Notes: generated from the letters alone by a model not told the origin. Numbered from the stretch's first letter, positions 52,124-60,983 are shown. The stretch is DNA of 64,000 bases from Nitrospira sp. (GCA_016873495.1 VGXC01000003.1:1-64000), one strand, 5' to 3'. Program-made: numbers and translations.

Positions 52124-52993
52124 ATGGCCTTCACCCGACGGCAATTGCTCACAGCCGGCCTGCTCGCCTCTGCGTCCGCCTGCCTAGGCGCACGATTGCC
52201 GGCGGAGCCGATCCCGAGGTCTGTCTTGCGCATCGCCTTTCTCCACCTCGCCCCGCTGCCCGGCGACCTGGCGCATAATCGCCGGCTCGTCGAGGCGGCG
52301 GTCGCCCGGGCGGCGGACCAAGGCGCGACCTGGATCGTCACGCCCGAACTCTGCCTGACCGGCTACACCTTCGCCGACCGGATCGGCACGGACTGGATTC
52401 TGCCGCAGCCGGACCCCTGGATGACGGACATGTGCCGGCTGGTCGCCCGCCGGCGCGTGACGCTGTTTCTCTCTCACCCGGAACGGGACCGCGAATCCGG
52501 AAAACTCTATAACAGCCTCTTCGTCATTGACGCGGAGGGGACCATCGTCGGCCGCCATCGAAAAATTCACACCCTGCGCGTGGGATCGGAAGCCTGGTCG
52601 ACCCCGGGCGAACAGGTCGCCGCCGTCCCGGTCCGGCCGTTCAACCATATCGGCATGCTGATCTGTGCCGACGCCTATGGGCCGGAGATTTGCCAGGGCC
52701 TTCAGGCGCAAGGGGCCGAGCTGCTCGTGTCGGCCGCCGCCTGGGCGCCGGGGCACCATGGGCCGAACGGCGAATGGGAACGCTGCACCAGCGACACGGG
52801 CCTCCCGTTGCTCGTCTGCAATCGGACCGGGCCGGACCGGACACTCGACTTCACCAAGGCCGAAACGGTGGTGGTCCAAGACGGCCGGCGACTCTTGTCG
52901 CTGTCCTCGGATCGGTCGGCGATTTTTATCATCGACTGGGACCTGCAGACCCAGACGCTGGCCCGGCAAGAATATCAAACGGTCTCCTTGTAG
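52124..52993 (+). CDS. Exported nitrilase-superfamily amidohydrolase
   Basis: Carbon-nitrogen hydrolase of 289 residues with a Tat-like leader (TRRQLLTAGLLASASA). The catalytic Glu75 (VTPELCLTG), Lys146 (GRHRKIHT) and Cys181 (MLICADAYG) are in place. A periplasmic nitrilase is uncommon, since most are cytosolic. The substrate is unknown. It lies 22 bases after the FKBP gene and shares its direction. Confidence 0.85.
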   Translation: MAFTRRQLLTAGLLASASACLGARLPAEPIPRSVLRIAFLHLAPLPGDLAHNRRLVEAAVARAADQGATWIVTPELCLTGYTFADRIGTDWILPQPDPWMTDMCRLVARRRVTLFLSHPERDRESGKLYNSLFVIDAEGTIVGRHRKIHTLRVGSEAWSTPGEQVAAVPVRPFNHIGMLICADAYGPEICQGLQAQGAELLVSAAAWAPGHHGPNGEWERCTSDTGLPLLVCNRTGPDRTLDFTKAETVVVQDGRRLLSLSSDRSAIFIIDWDLQTQTLARQEYQTVSL

Positions 52994-53030
52994 CGCACGT
53001 CACACCACTTCCGTTCGCGAGGAGGCAGCC

Positions 53031-53420
53031 ATGTTCGGTCCCATCACCATTCCCTTCGGAGCCAAAATGCTGTTCAACACGGTCACGCTCAAACCCGGCG
53101 TCACCTTCGAGCAGGTGGAGATGGCCGTCGGGGAAATGTGCATGGTCGTCAAGGAAACTTACGGAGGAAACAACGGGGGCTTCCTCGCCGGACAGGTGTT
53201 CAAGTTCTCCGGCTTTATCTCCGACGAAGGCTCCCTGAAGGCAGCCAAGACCGCCGACGACCATTATGCGATCGTGACCTACTGGCGGTCGTTCGAAGCG
53301 CACGAAACGTCCCACGCCGACGAAATCTTCACCAGCAAGTTCGCCGCCCTGGCCTCCATGTGCTCCGAAACCAAGGAACTGGGATACGACATGCTGTGGC
53401 AGGGCGCGGCAAAGGGCTAG
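53031..53420 (+). CDS. Hypothetical protein, dimeric alpha-beta-barrel-like
   Basis: A 129-residue soluble protein from the ATG at 53031, directly after GCGAGGAGGC. The sequence order (NTVTLKPGVTFEQVEM, then GGFLAGQVFKFSGF, then YAIVTYWRSFEAHETSH and a C-terminal helix) suggests a ferredoxin-like, antibiotic-monooxygenase-type fold. That is inference from pattern only. No catalytic residues can be named. Confidence 0.6.
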   Translation: MFGPITIPFGAKMLFNTVTLKPGVTFEQVEMAVGEMCMVVKETYGGNNGGFLAGQVFKFSGFISDEGSLKAAKTADDHYAIVTYWRSFEAHETSHADEIFTSKFAALASMCSETKELGYDMLWQGAAKG

Positions 53421-53473
53421 CGGCCGACAGGCGCCTCCCGCCGGCGCACAAGCCGACGGGGAGGGTGAGCGAG

Positions 53474-53689
53474 CTAGCCCGCATTACTCATGAGGGTTCG
53501 CAATGAAACCGCTGAGACGCCTGGCGAGACGGGCGCGTGGAGCCGCAAGGGAGGGAGGCATCCTTCAACAGGATGTTGACCGACCGAGCGGCGAGCCCGC
53601 CCGCCTGGCCGCTGACTTGACGCGGCCAGGCTTGTCGCAGCGGCGTATCGGCGGTTGGAATAGAAGCTTTCATGAATAATGCGGGCTAG
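53474..53689. mobile_element. MITE-like element
   Basis: A 216-base non-coding element with near-perfect 18-bp terminal inverted repeats (AGCCCGCATTACTCATGA at 53476-53493; inverse at 53670-53687, one mismatch). CTAG is present at both ends and may include a target duplication. A strong inner hairpin (GCCTGGCCGC with GCGGCCAGGC) lies in the middle. It has no transposase and probably moves in trans. Its right end provides the stop codon of the neighbouring AI-2E family gene. Confidence 0.75.
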
Positions 53690-54768
53690 GTTCCTGCGCC
53701 TGGGGACGCCTCGCCGCCGTACTCCTCGCGGTAGATGTGGATGGCCGTGTGCAAGAGCCCCACGATGATCGGCCCGAGGAACAGCCCGACGATGCCATAG
53801 ACGGCCAGTCCGCCCACGATGCTGAAGAACATGAAGAGGACCGGAATCTGGGCGCCTTGCCCGATCAGCCAGGGCTTCAGCACCGTGTCCACCGTCGTTA
53901 CAATGCCCAGGCCCCACGCCAGCATCACCAGGGCCTTCCACAGCGGCCCCGCCCACCAGAGGTAGAGGACGACCGGCCCCCAGATCAGCGCCGTGCCGCC
54001 GATCGGCAGGGGCGCGAGCACCATCGTCAGCGCGGTCAGGAACATCGGAAAGGGGACCCCCAGCACCGCGTAAGCCAGCCCCGCGGCGAAGCCCTGGGCG
54101 ACCGCCGCAACCAGGATGCCCTTGACGACCGCCCGCAGGGTCTGGTCCAGCCGGGCAAAAATCCTCGTCTTGTGCGATTCATCGAGCGGCACCATCCGGT
54201 AGAACCCGTCGAACAGACGCGTTCCGTCTTTGAATAAAAAAAACAGCACCAGGATCATGACGAGAAAATTGATGCCGAGCAGGAACACGTTCGCGACAAC
54301 CCCGGTGACCTCATCCACGAGAAACTGCTTGAGGGCCTTGGCGCTGCCCAGGAAAAACTCGTCCAGATTCCCCTGCGTCACGACAAACCATCCGAGCCAT
54401 TCCTGCCCCCGCGCCCCCATCAGCGGCAGCGCGGCCAACTGCTCCGGCAGCCGCTGAACACCGCCCGACTGAACCCAGGCGGCGATCGTCGTCTGTGCGG
54501 CCTGGACCTCATGGACCAGCAATATCCCCATCGCGACGAGCGGCGCCACCACCAGGAGCATGATGCCGAGGGTCAGCAGGGACGCCGACAGGGTGGCGCC
54601 CCCCCGGCAGAGGGCCGTCAACCGGCCGTGCAGCGGAAACATCAGATGCGCCAGGATGATCGCCCAGACGGTCGGCAGCAGGAACGGCCGAAACATCAGC
54701 GCGATCTGCCACAGCAGCACGAGCAGGACGGCAAAAAAGCCGAGGACAAAGAGGTTCCGCTTGTTCAT
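53686..54768 (-). CDS. AI-2E family transporter
   Basis: Inner-membrane protein of 360 residues from the ATG at 54768 (another ATG at 54792), with about eight transmembrane helices. It has the family order of an N-terminal helix pair, the amphipathic middle region and the C-terminal ALIWGPVVLYLWW, VDTVLKPWLIG and GGLAVYGIVGLFLGPIIVG motifs. Members export quorum-sensing signals or act as Na+/H+-type carriers; the substrate is not inferable. Its TAG stop at 53688-53686 lies in the terminal CTAG of the adjacent MITE, so the last residues may be insertion-altered. Confidence 0.86.
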   Translation of the reverse strand: MNKRNLFVLGFFAVLLVLLWQIALMFRPFLLPTVWAIILAHLMFPLHGRLTALCRGGATLSASLLTLGIMLLVVAPLVAMGILLVHEVQAAQTTIAAWVQSGGVQRLPEQLAALPLMGARGQEWLGWFVVTQGNLDEFFLGSAKALKQFLVDEVTGVVANVFLLGINFLVMILVLFFLFKDGTRLFDGFYRMVPLDESHKTRIFARLDQTLRAVVKGILVAAVAQGFAAGLAYAVLGVPFPMFLTALTMVLAPLPIGGTALIWGPVVLYLWWAGPLWKALVMLAWGLGIVTTVDTVLKPWLIGQGAQIPVLFMFFSIVGGLAVYGIVGLFLGPIIVGLLHTAIHIYREEYGGEASPGAGT

Positions 54769-54812
54769 TGAACCATCATGGGCATGATTCATCGAAAAAA
54801 TCCAGGGCCTTG

Positions 54813-56048
54813 TTACCTATGGGGGGACGAGCTGATCCAGGTCGCCGCCCCGACGCCGGCCACCCTTCCGCAGGCAAAACAGGCGGTGAGCAGATAGCCG
54901 CCGGTCGGCGCCTCCCAATCCAGCATTTCTCCCGCACAGAAAACGCCCGGCAGGGAACGGACCATCAATCGCTCATCCAGCGCGTCAAAGGCCACCCCGC
55001 CGGCCGTGCTGATGGCTTCCTCCAGCGGACGTGCGGCGATCAGCCGCAATGGCAGCGCCTTGATGGCGGCGGCCAGCCGGGCCTGGTCGGCAAAGGCCTC
55101 TTTCGGCAGAACCTCGCGCAGCAGCCCCGCCTTCACGCCGGCAATTCCGGCCCGGTTCTGGAGATGCTTGGCCAACGAGCGTTTGCCGCGCGGCTGCGAC
55201 AGGTCTTCGATGAGGCGCGGCAAGTCCCGGTCCGGCGTGAGATCGAGGCGGATCGTCGCCGTGCCCTCGGCCTGAATTGCGTCGCGTACGCGTGCGGACA
55301 GTGCATAGATCGCGCCGCCTTCAATGCCTGTCTCTGTGACCACGAACTCGCCCTGCTGCCGTCGCTCGCTTCCCTCCGCGTCCGACACAATCACGGCCAC
55401 CGACTTCACCGGATGGCCGGCGAACTTCGCGCGAAAGTGGTCGGTCCATCCAACGTCGAAGCCGCAGTTTGCGGGACGCAGCGGCGCGATGGGCACTCCG
55501 CGCCCGGCGAGCAGGGGCGCCCAGGCACCGTCGGAGCCGAGCGTGGGCCAACTGCCGCCGCCCAGGGCCAGAATCACCGCATCGGCCTTGACCGGACGAG
55601 GTCCCTGTGGCGTATCAAAGCGGAGCGCCCCCGGATCTTGCTCATCCCAGCCGCGCCAACGATGCCGTACGTGGAAAGTCACCCCGGCCTGCCGCAACCG
55701 GCGCAGCCAGGCGCGCAACAGAGGCGCCGCCTTGAGGTCGGAGGGGAAGACCCGGCCGGAGGTGCCCACGAACGTCTCGACGCCCAGCCCCTTCGCCCAC
55801 GCGCGCAGTTCCTTCGGGCCGAACGATGCCAGCAGCGGGGCGATCTGCGCGCGGCGCGCACCGTAGCGAGCCAGAAACGACTCGATCGGTTCGGAATGGG
55901 TGAGGTTCAAGCCCCCCTTCCCGGCCAGCAGAAACTTGCGGCCGACCGAGGCCATGGCGTCATACAGATCAACTTGAGCGCCGGCCCCCCTAGCCGCCTC
56001 CGCGGCCATGAGCCCGGCCGGTCCCCCGCCGATGATGGCAATCTTCAT
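54813..56048 (-). CDS. HI0933/YhiN-family flavoprotein (TIGR03862-like)
   Basis: An FAD-dependent oxidoreductase of 411 residues from the ATG at 56048. The dinucleotide fold GGGPAGLMAAEAA is at about 7-19; KFLLAGKGGLNLTHSE is a family signature, and GRVFPSD and a C-terminal ATGGYLLTACFACGRVAG-type FAD segment (written here as PTGGYLLTACFACG) complete it. The reaction is unknown. The open frame before 56048 is not likely translated. Confidence 0.87.
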   Translation of the reverse strand: MKIAIIGGGPAGLMAAEAARGAGAQVDLYDAMASVGRKFLLAGKGGLNLTHSEPIESFLARYGARRAQIAPLLASFGPKELRAWAKGLGVETFVGTSGRVFPSDLKAAPLLRAWLRRLRQAGVTFHVRHRWRGWDEQDPGALRFDTPQGPRPVKADAVILALGGGSWPTLGSDGAWAPLLAGRGVPIAPLRPANCGFDVGWTDHFRAKFAGHPVKSVAVIVSDAEGSERRQQGEFVVTETGIEGGAIYALSARVRDAIQAEGTATIRLDLTPDRDLPRLIEDLSQPRGKRSLAKHLQNRAGIAGVKAGLLREVLPKEAFADQARLAAAIKALPLRLIAARPLEEAISTAGGVAFDALDERLMVRSLPGVFCAGEMLDWEAPTGGYLLTACFACGRVAGVGAATWISSSPHR

Positions 56049-56155
56049 GGTTAGTCTATAGGGAGCATGTGAAGCGTATCCGTTGCTCGATTTCGCACGA
56101 CGCAAAAGAAAAACGAACGCCGCTTCCCGAATGACAAGATACGAGGCGCAGCTTG

Positions 56156-56995
56156 TTATATCCCGATCGTCTCAATCAACCGGACTTCTTCGGGCGTGAG
56201 GGCCAGCTGTTCGGCCTGGAGGTCTTCGAGCATGTGTTGGGGATTCGTGGTGCCGGTCAACGGGAGCATCCCGATCTGCATGGCAAACCGAAAGATGACT
56301 TGCGCCACACCGGTCGCCAGCCGCTGGGCGATGGCCCGCACCTCCGGCTCGATCAGGACTGCCCGGTTGGCGGTCAGCAGGGAAAAGCCTTGGTAGACGA
56401 TGCCCTGGGTCCGGCAGATCTCCCGCACTTCCTTGTCCCATCCGAGCGACGCATAGCAGCGGTTTTGCACCACCATGGGCTTGTGGGCCGCCCTGACGCA
56501 GAGCTGGTCCAGCTGCTCGGCCGTGACGTTGCTGATACCGATCATCTTGGTTTTTCCCGAGGCATAGAGTCCTTCGATGGCCGCCCAGACCTCCCAATCC
56601 GCCGCCCCCAGCCCATAGCGTTGATAGGGACCGTGCAGGACGTAGGAGTCCAGATAGGTGGTGTGGAGGTGGGCCAGGGAACTGGCGAAGGACTGTTTGA
56701 CCTGGGTCGTCAGGTCGGCCTTGGCATCGTAGGGCGTCCGGTGGTCCTGCCCGTTGACCGGCGTGAATTTCGTTTGAAGAAAGAGCCGCTCCCGCGGAAT
56801 CCCTTGCTGCGCGAGCGCCAGCAGGGCCTCCCCCACCAACGCTTCCTGGTAATGGATCAGTTGATTGGCCGTATCGATGGCCCGGAAACCGGCCGCCACG
56901 GCCTGCTCGACGAGCTGCGCCGTCGCGTCCTTCTTCCACGCCGTGCCGTACATGAACGACGGCATCGGCACTTGGTTATAAGCAGTCACGGACAT
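56156..56995 (-). CDS. Aldo/keto reductase
   Basis: NADPH-dependent TIM-barrel reductase of 279 residues with GGGAGGAA before the ATG. It shows GFRAIDTANQ with the catalytic Asp, YQEALVGEAL with Tyr, LQTKFTPV with Lys and LHGPYQ with His, the AKR tetrad. NVTAEQLDQL and the NRCYASLGWD region bind the cofactor. It resembles plant and bacterial aldo/keto reductases of the AKR4/5 type; the substrate is unknown. Confidence 0.88.
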   Translation of the reverse strand: MSVTAYNQVPMPSFMYGTAWKKDATAQLVEQAVAAGFRAIDTANQLIHYQEALVGEALLALAQQGIPRERLFLQTKFTPVNGQDHRTPYDAKADLTTQVKQSFASSLAHLHTTYLDSYVLHGPYQRYGLGAADWEVWAAIEGLYASGKTKMIGISNVTAEQLDQLCVRAAHKPMVVQNRCYASLGWDKEVREICRTQGIVYQGFSLLTANRAVLIEPEVRAIAQRLATGVAQVIFRFAMQIGMLPLTGTTNPQHMLEDLQAEQLALTPEEVRLIETIGI

Positions 56996-57411
56996 AATTG
57001 GTTCCTCCCAGGCCTATGACTTACCCAGTTTCCGTCTCCCTGTCCAGTCGCCTGGACGAAACCCATTTCGATTCCGCGTCATTGCGTCACAGACCTATTC
57101 GTGGCACTGTGCATCTCGATCGCGTAAGACCTCTTGTGCTCGGGGGCGGCAGTCTCCCGGAAACCAAGACGTCTGACGCGATTTTTTATTCCCAGCTGTC
57201 GTAGTACGCACCGCCGAGCAGGCCGCCACAAGCGCCACCGTTTTTCACTCGCATTGCAACTCAACACAGCCGTAGGAATCGTTCTGTACAACTCTCAAGA
57301 GGCGCATCGTTGTTTCAAGAATCCTGGTCATCGGTTCGAACCCACCTCCGCGACGCCGCGGGAAGTCTCTAGCACATCGCCATCGTCGCCCTGAGAGCAG
57401 GCATTGCGCTC
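56996..57411. other. Intergenic gap with no clear gene
   Basis: A 416-base stretch between divergent genes. A 22-codon minus-strand frame (MRVKNGGACGGLLGG start, near 57250-57185) exists but has no ribosome site. The last ~40 bases are open in the frame of the downstream gene up to a TAG at 57370, so the start of that gene is not settled. Confidence 0.5.
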
Positions 57412-58257
57412 TTGCTCCCGGCGGGGGCCATACAGTTCCTGTCCCTGTGGGCCCGCGTGGAGCATGACAAGTTCTCGCTCATCGCCGTGGAGATGACGGC
57501 GGCGGTCGTGCTGATCGTCGGCCTCAACTACGTCCGTCGCAGCATCCGGGACCGGGCCCTCGCTTCGGCGGCGGCCGGAGCCGGCCTCGTCTCGTTTTTC
57601 CCCAAACGCATGCGCGCGGCGCACCGGCGCATCAAGCAATTGAAGGAAGAACAGGGCACGGGCCGGATCATCATGGTCATGGGGTCCAGCGGCTACAGCA
57701 CCTTCGTGGACCAGGTGGACGGCCTGTCGTCAGTCCTGGACAAGTGCCTCGGGGCGAAGATTCTGCTGGTGAACCCCTACAGCCGGGAAGCCAGCCGGCG
57801 CATGCAGGCCATCGCCCATCCCGACTGCACGCTGGCCGCCTTTCGGGAAGAAGTCCGGCAAAGCATCGCGCTGCTCAAGCGGCTGAACGCCATGGGGAAG
57901 GCCGTCGAGCTCAAGCTCTATTCGGACCCCCCGTTGATCAAAATGGTGATTCTCGGAGATTACCTCCGGCTCCAGCATAACCATGCCGACCTGGACGTAC
58001 AGACCATGCCGGAGTATGTCCTGCGGCACAACCGCAAGGACCACGGATTCTACTCCCTCTATTCCCACTATTTCGCGCAGCGGTGGAAGAGCGTCGAGAT
58101 TTCGGAATACGACCTCGACACGGACGAACTGGTCTATCGCAACGGAAGCGGCCACGAAATCCGGAGGGAGCGGTTTGCGATCGAAGCGGCGCCCGACGAA
58201 GCAGGGGCGCTGATGGAGCACCTCGACCACGCCCGCATACAGGTCCACATCGGCTGA
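57412..58257 (+). CDS. Hypothetical membrane-anchored protein
   Basis: A protein of 281 residues from a TTG; the true start is unclear because no ATG or ribosome site is near and the frame stays open back to 57373. It has one or two N-terminal hydrophobic segments (about 1-14 and 23-40) then a cytosolic alpha/beta domain: IIMVMGSSGYSTFVDQVDGL, ILLVNPYSREASRRM, and a HxK-like IKMVILGDYLRLQHNH region. The late motifs faintly recall PLD-like or DUF-type signalling domains, but no family is claimed. Confidence 0.6.
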   Translation: MLPAGAIQFLSLWARVEHDKFSLIAVEMTAAVVLIVGLNYVRRSIRDRALASAAAGAGLVSFFPKRMRAAHRRIKQLKEEQGTGRIIMVMGSSGYSTFVDQVDGLSSVLDKCLGAKILLVNPYSREASRRMQAIAHPDCTLAAFREEVRQSIALLKRLNAMGKAVELKLYSDPPLIKMVILGDYLRLQHNHADLDVQTMPEYVLRHNRKDHGFYSLYSHYFAQRWKSVEISEYDLDTDELVYRNGSGHEIRRERFAIEAAPDEAGALMEHLDHARIQVHIG

Positions 58258-58294
58258 ACCGGCACGAACAGCGGCAGGACTCGCGCGCGCCCGG

Positions 58295-58606
58295 TCAATT
58301 CATGCTGGAGGTCCGCCAGGTCAAATCTTCCGGAGTGGACGGATGGAGGAACTTGAATCCCGCCGCGTCCCCGTAGTCCACGGTCATCCCGTCCATACGC
58401 TGGGCACTCTGTGGCTGGGTCACCACCGTGAGTCCCTCGATCACCTGGATGACATCGTCCGCCTGAGCCGCCTCTTCCAGCGTGAGGCCGAAGGTCAGCC
58501 GGTGGTCGTCCAGGTCCTTCACGGTGATGCGCACGACCTGCTCCTCCGGATGCTCCATCAGCAGGGCCTTCAATTTATCGATGGCTGCATGCGTCACAAT
58601 AATCAT
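58295..58606 (-). CDS. Degenerate A-type carrier (HesB-like) without cysteines
   Basis: A 103-residue protein with the fold order of IscA/HesB proteins (helix, ITVKDLDDHRLTFGL strand pair, GLTVVTQPQSAQRMDGMTVDYG) but none of the three cluster cysteines; the C-terminal Cys-Gly-Cys is replaced by FKFLHPSTPE. Fe-S binding by the usual ligands is therefore excluded. It may be a fold-only relative with another role. GGAGGC precedes the ATG. The true carrier in this window is at 15041. Confidence 0.75.
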   Translation of the reverse strand: MIIVTHAAIDKLKALLMEHPEEQVVRITVKDLDDHRLTFGLTLEEAAQADDVIQVIEGLTVVTQPQSAQRMDGMTVDYGDAAGFKFLHPSTPEDLTWRTSSMN

Positions 58607-58745
58607 GGCGCCTCCTCGGCTGACGTTCCAACAAGCCTATCCTCTACCATAAACGGCCAGGCAACCGACAGGTCGGGCGGCTGATCCAATCTGGCACTTC
58701 CCCCCTCTCCTCGGCTACACTCACCGGACTGGCACGGAGAGACCC

Positions 58746-59630
58746 ATGAAGGAAGAACGGCAGGTCAACTATTACTCGGTGCTCGAGATCGCGCCGACCG
58801 CCACGGACGCGGACATCAAGAAAGCCTGGCATGAACAGATTCAGGTCTGGCATCCGGACCGCTTCAGCCATTCCCCGGCCCTGCACAAGAAGGCGGAAAC
58901 CCGCACCCAACTAATCAACCAGGCCTATCAGACCCTCAGCGACCCGGCGTCACGCGCCCGCTACGATGCCACAACGCCGCCGGCCCCCGCGCCCCAGCCG
59001 CCCCAACGCCCGGCCCAACACACATCCGCGCAGACGACCCCGCCGCCTCGTCCCCAGCCGGCCCAACGATCCCGCCAGGGCCCTCGAGGGCCCCAGGCGG
59101 CCGTGACCCTTTCCCGAGAAGGGCACCCCGTCGTCATGGTACCGGCCTGCAACCTGCTCGTGGACTGCAAGGAGAACCTTCCCTACACGTTCGAAGGGTT
59201 CAGCCGGATCGCCGGCACCAGCAGGAGAACGTTGCCGGCGGGCGACTATGTCATCGAGGAAGCGCCGGACATCTTTTGCGTCTTGCGCAAACGGGTCGAA
59301 GAGGTCATGACGGCCTTCTCCAACCCCTCCGGCAATCGCCAGCGGTTTCTGGCGGAGCTCAACCCGCTCCGCTCCTACCCGCACCGGTTTCTGGTGATCG
59401 AAGGGACGCTCCAGCACAATAAATCCGGGGGGCTGTTGGGCCAATATCAAAAAAACGGCTTGATGGATTTCCTGGACGCCATCACGGCGCGTTACGGCAT
59501 CCAGATCATCTATACGGACAGTCGGGAGGAGGCGGAAGAACGGGTGGCGAACCTCGCGGCCATGCACTATGCCTACTACTTCGCCGAACAACAGAAACTG
59601 GGACGCTGCCTCAAGGAAGACGACCTATAG
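58746..59630 (+). CDS. J-domain protein with C-terminal unknown domain
   Basis: DnaJ-like co-chaperone of 294 residues. The N-terminal J domain has NYYSVLEIAPTATDADIKKAW and the HPD motif at 36-38 (VWHPDRF), then a Pro/Gln-rich linker (about 72-120) and a ~170-residue C-terminal domain (FEGFSRIAGTSRRTLPAGDY and onward) with no zinc-finger. It therefore resembles CbpA-like or specialised J proteins that recruit DnaK to one client. The J-domain tripeptide shows it can stimulate Hsp70. Confidence 0.87.
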   Translation: MKEERQVNYYSVLEIAPTATDADIKKAWHEQIQVWHPDRFSHSPALHKKAETRTQLINQAYQTLSDPASRARYDATTPPAPAPQPPQRPAQHTSAQTTPPPRPQPAQRSRQGPRGPQAAVTLSREGHPVVMVPACNLLVDCKENLPYTFEGFSRIAGTSRRTLPAGDYVIEEAPDIFCVLRKRVEEVMTAFSNPSGNRQRFLAELNPLRSYPHRFLVIEGTLQHNKSGGLLGQYQKNGLMDFLDAITARYGIQIIYTDSREEAEERVANLAAMHYAYYFAEQQKLGRCLKEDDL

Positions 59631-59895
59631 GCGTCGGACAAAGAAAGGGACGGAGGCTTGAGGCCTCTCGCTTCCGCGCCTTCCGGAATGGCGGCTGACG
59701 AAGGGTAAACAGCCTCGGCGCCGGCATGATGCGCTGTTCTTTTCCTGCCATCCCTACCATACTGATATCCGGTCGCCTCATCGGAATAGAAGAGTCCGGC
59801 GCCCGTCGCTGGCTCTGCTCTCGATGTCCACGTCTCGCCATGCCGATCGCCTCCCTGTTCATTCCCTCCAGCCGCCACCGAAAAGAAAAAACAGG

Positions 59896-59930
59896 AAAGG
59901 CGACAGGCCGCTTACAAGCCTGTCGCCTTT
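59896..59930. terminator. Bidirectional terminator hairpin, copy 2
   Basis: AAAGGCGACAGGC (59896-59908) pairs with GCCTGTCGCCTTT (59918-59930). The sequence repeats copy 1 at 40700-40734 nearly base for base in the stem and CGCTT of the loop. Like copy 1 it lies between convergent genes. A-rich and T-rich flanks allow termination in both directions. Confidence 0.75.
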
Positions 59931-60207
59931 ACTCTCTATAAAGAAGAGTGGCGAGGTCAAGCGGACATTGCCGGAGAAGCGGGGTACCCACCGAGGCTTT
60001 AGCGGGAAGGAAAGCTGGAACTGACCAAGGCACCGCGGTCAACGACCGCGGCCATTAAAATTCCAGAAGGGCGCACGGCGCGACGAATAAGGATCGCCAA
60101 GTTTGTGCGGGCCGCCGAGTTGGTGAGGCGGCCGGAGCTATTCCGCACGCTAAATCCCGGAGGGGTCATTTCGAGAGGTGGGGACGCGAGGCCTTGCCAT
60201 CCTGCTT

Positions 60208-60245
60208 CACGCCGCCGCCGAGCGCACGCATCGTTCGTCATCCGC
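60208..60245 (+). repeat. GC-rich intergenic repeat, copy 1
   Basis: A 38-base unit beginning CACGCCGCCGCCGAGCGCAC and ending GTTCGTCATCCGC. It matches 61130-61167 with a single base change. Non-coding. Confidence 0.65.
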
Positions 60246-60366
60246 GAGTTCCGAGGCGTTCGGCGACAGGACCGCTTGGAGCCCGCCGTTCGTCAGCCGC
60301 GATCCCCTATCTCTGTGAGCACCGCTTTCAATGCTCCTTCCAAGCTTGCTCGTTGCTCTCTCCCCC

Positions 60367-60726
60367 CTAGGTTTCCATCATCTCCAACCTGGCGTCGAAT
60401 TCGTGCCCGCAGGCCGTGCAGCGGATGACATCCGACTCCACCGCCATCTCATCCGACCTGATCCCCATGCCGCCGCAATCAGGGCACCGTGCGAGGTGGA
60501 CCTTGCGGTCGTCCACGGTCTCGTATTGCACGCCACGGAGACAATAGACCGGCTTTCCGTCGAGCAGCCATGGCCGGCCTTGTTTGTCCACCACCGGCAG
60601 CGCGAGGTAATGGTGGTTCGCGTAGTCCTCGATGGCCTGCCGGCCCGCGAACCCGGCCTTGATCAGCTTGCCCCCCACCGCCTCGTAGAGCGCGTTCTCT
60701 TTCACGATCGCCTTTGTCGGGCCCAT
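60367..60726 (-). CDS. Hypothetical zinc-ribbon protein
   Basis: A 119-residue soluble protein. The C-terminal part has two Cys pairs spaced as a zinc ribbon: RCPDCGG and RCTACGHEF. The N-terminal ~60 residues are alpha-helical with KLIKAGFAGRQAIEDYAN. GGGAGGAGGTG precedes the ATG. It resembles small conserved regulators with a C-terminal zinc ribbon; no function is assigned. Confidence 0.7.
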   Translation of the reverse strand: MGPTKAIVKENALYEAVGGKLIKAGFAGRQAIEDYANHHYLALPVVDKQGRPWLLDGKPVYCLRGVQYETVDDRKVHLARCPDCGGMGIRSDEMAVESDVIRCTACGHEFDARLEMMET

Positions 60727-60933
60727 GTCCCACCTCCTGCTGTTCGTGGATCGAGACTGATGCGGTCGATTTGCGGTCGCATCAAATCAAGGAAAGGTCT
60801 TACACGCACACAACCTGATTCGACGATACCCACAGGCTACGCTTTGCAATAAATTGCGTCAACCAGCCGAGGCCCCTGGCTGGTCTCTCCGAGCTGGGCA
60901 AGCCTTTGGCCGCGGCGATTTGATATAGTCCGA

Positions 60934-60983
60934 GCGGGAACTGGTCCAGGAGCGACGCGTTCCCGCCACCCCCTCTTTTTTTT
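60934..60983 (+). terminator. Orphan intrinsic terminator
   Basis: GCGGGAAC (60934-60941) pairs with GTTCCCGC (60959-60966); CACCCCCTC and eight T follow. No plus-strand gene lies upstream of it in this 550-base gap (60727-61276), so it may end a small RNA or be a relic. Apart from this and the repeat at 61130-61167, nothing clear was seen in the gap. Confidence 0.6.

Larger units (their letters stand above)
59631..60366. other. 736-base intergenic region without convincing gene
   Basis: Between the convergent J-domain gene and the zinc-ribbon gene. A minus-strand frame of 83 codons (59611-59862) has a possible ribosome site but overlaps the J-domain gene and lacks recognisable features. The region carries a terminator hairpin (59896-59930) and one copy of a GC-rich repeat (60208-60245). 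Confidence 0.5.

Noticed and set aside
57184-57252. Short minus-strand frame MRVKNGGACGGLLGG... ending in SWE
   Set aside because: A glycine-rich 22-codon frame looked like a precursor peptide, but there is no ribosome site and no modification enzyme nearby.
59611-59862. Minus-strand 83-codon frame between the J-domain and zinc-ribbon genes
   Set aside because: Overlaps the end of the J-domain gene, is Arg-rich as expected of a GC-rich shadow, and has no recognisable motif.
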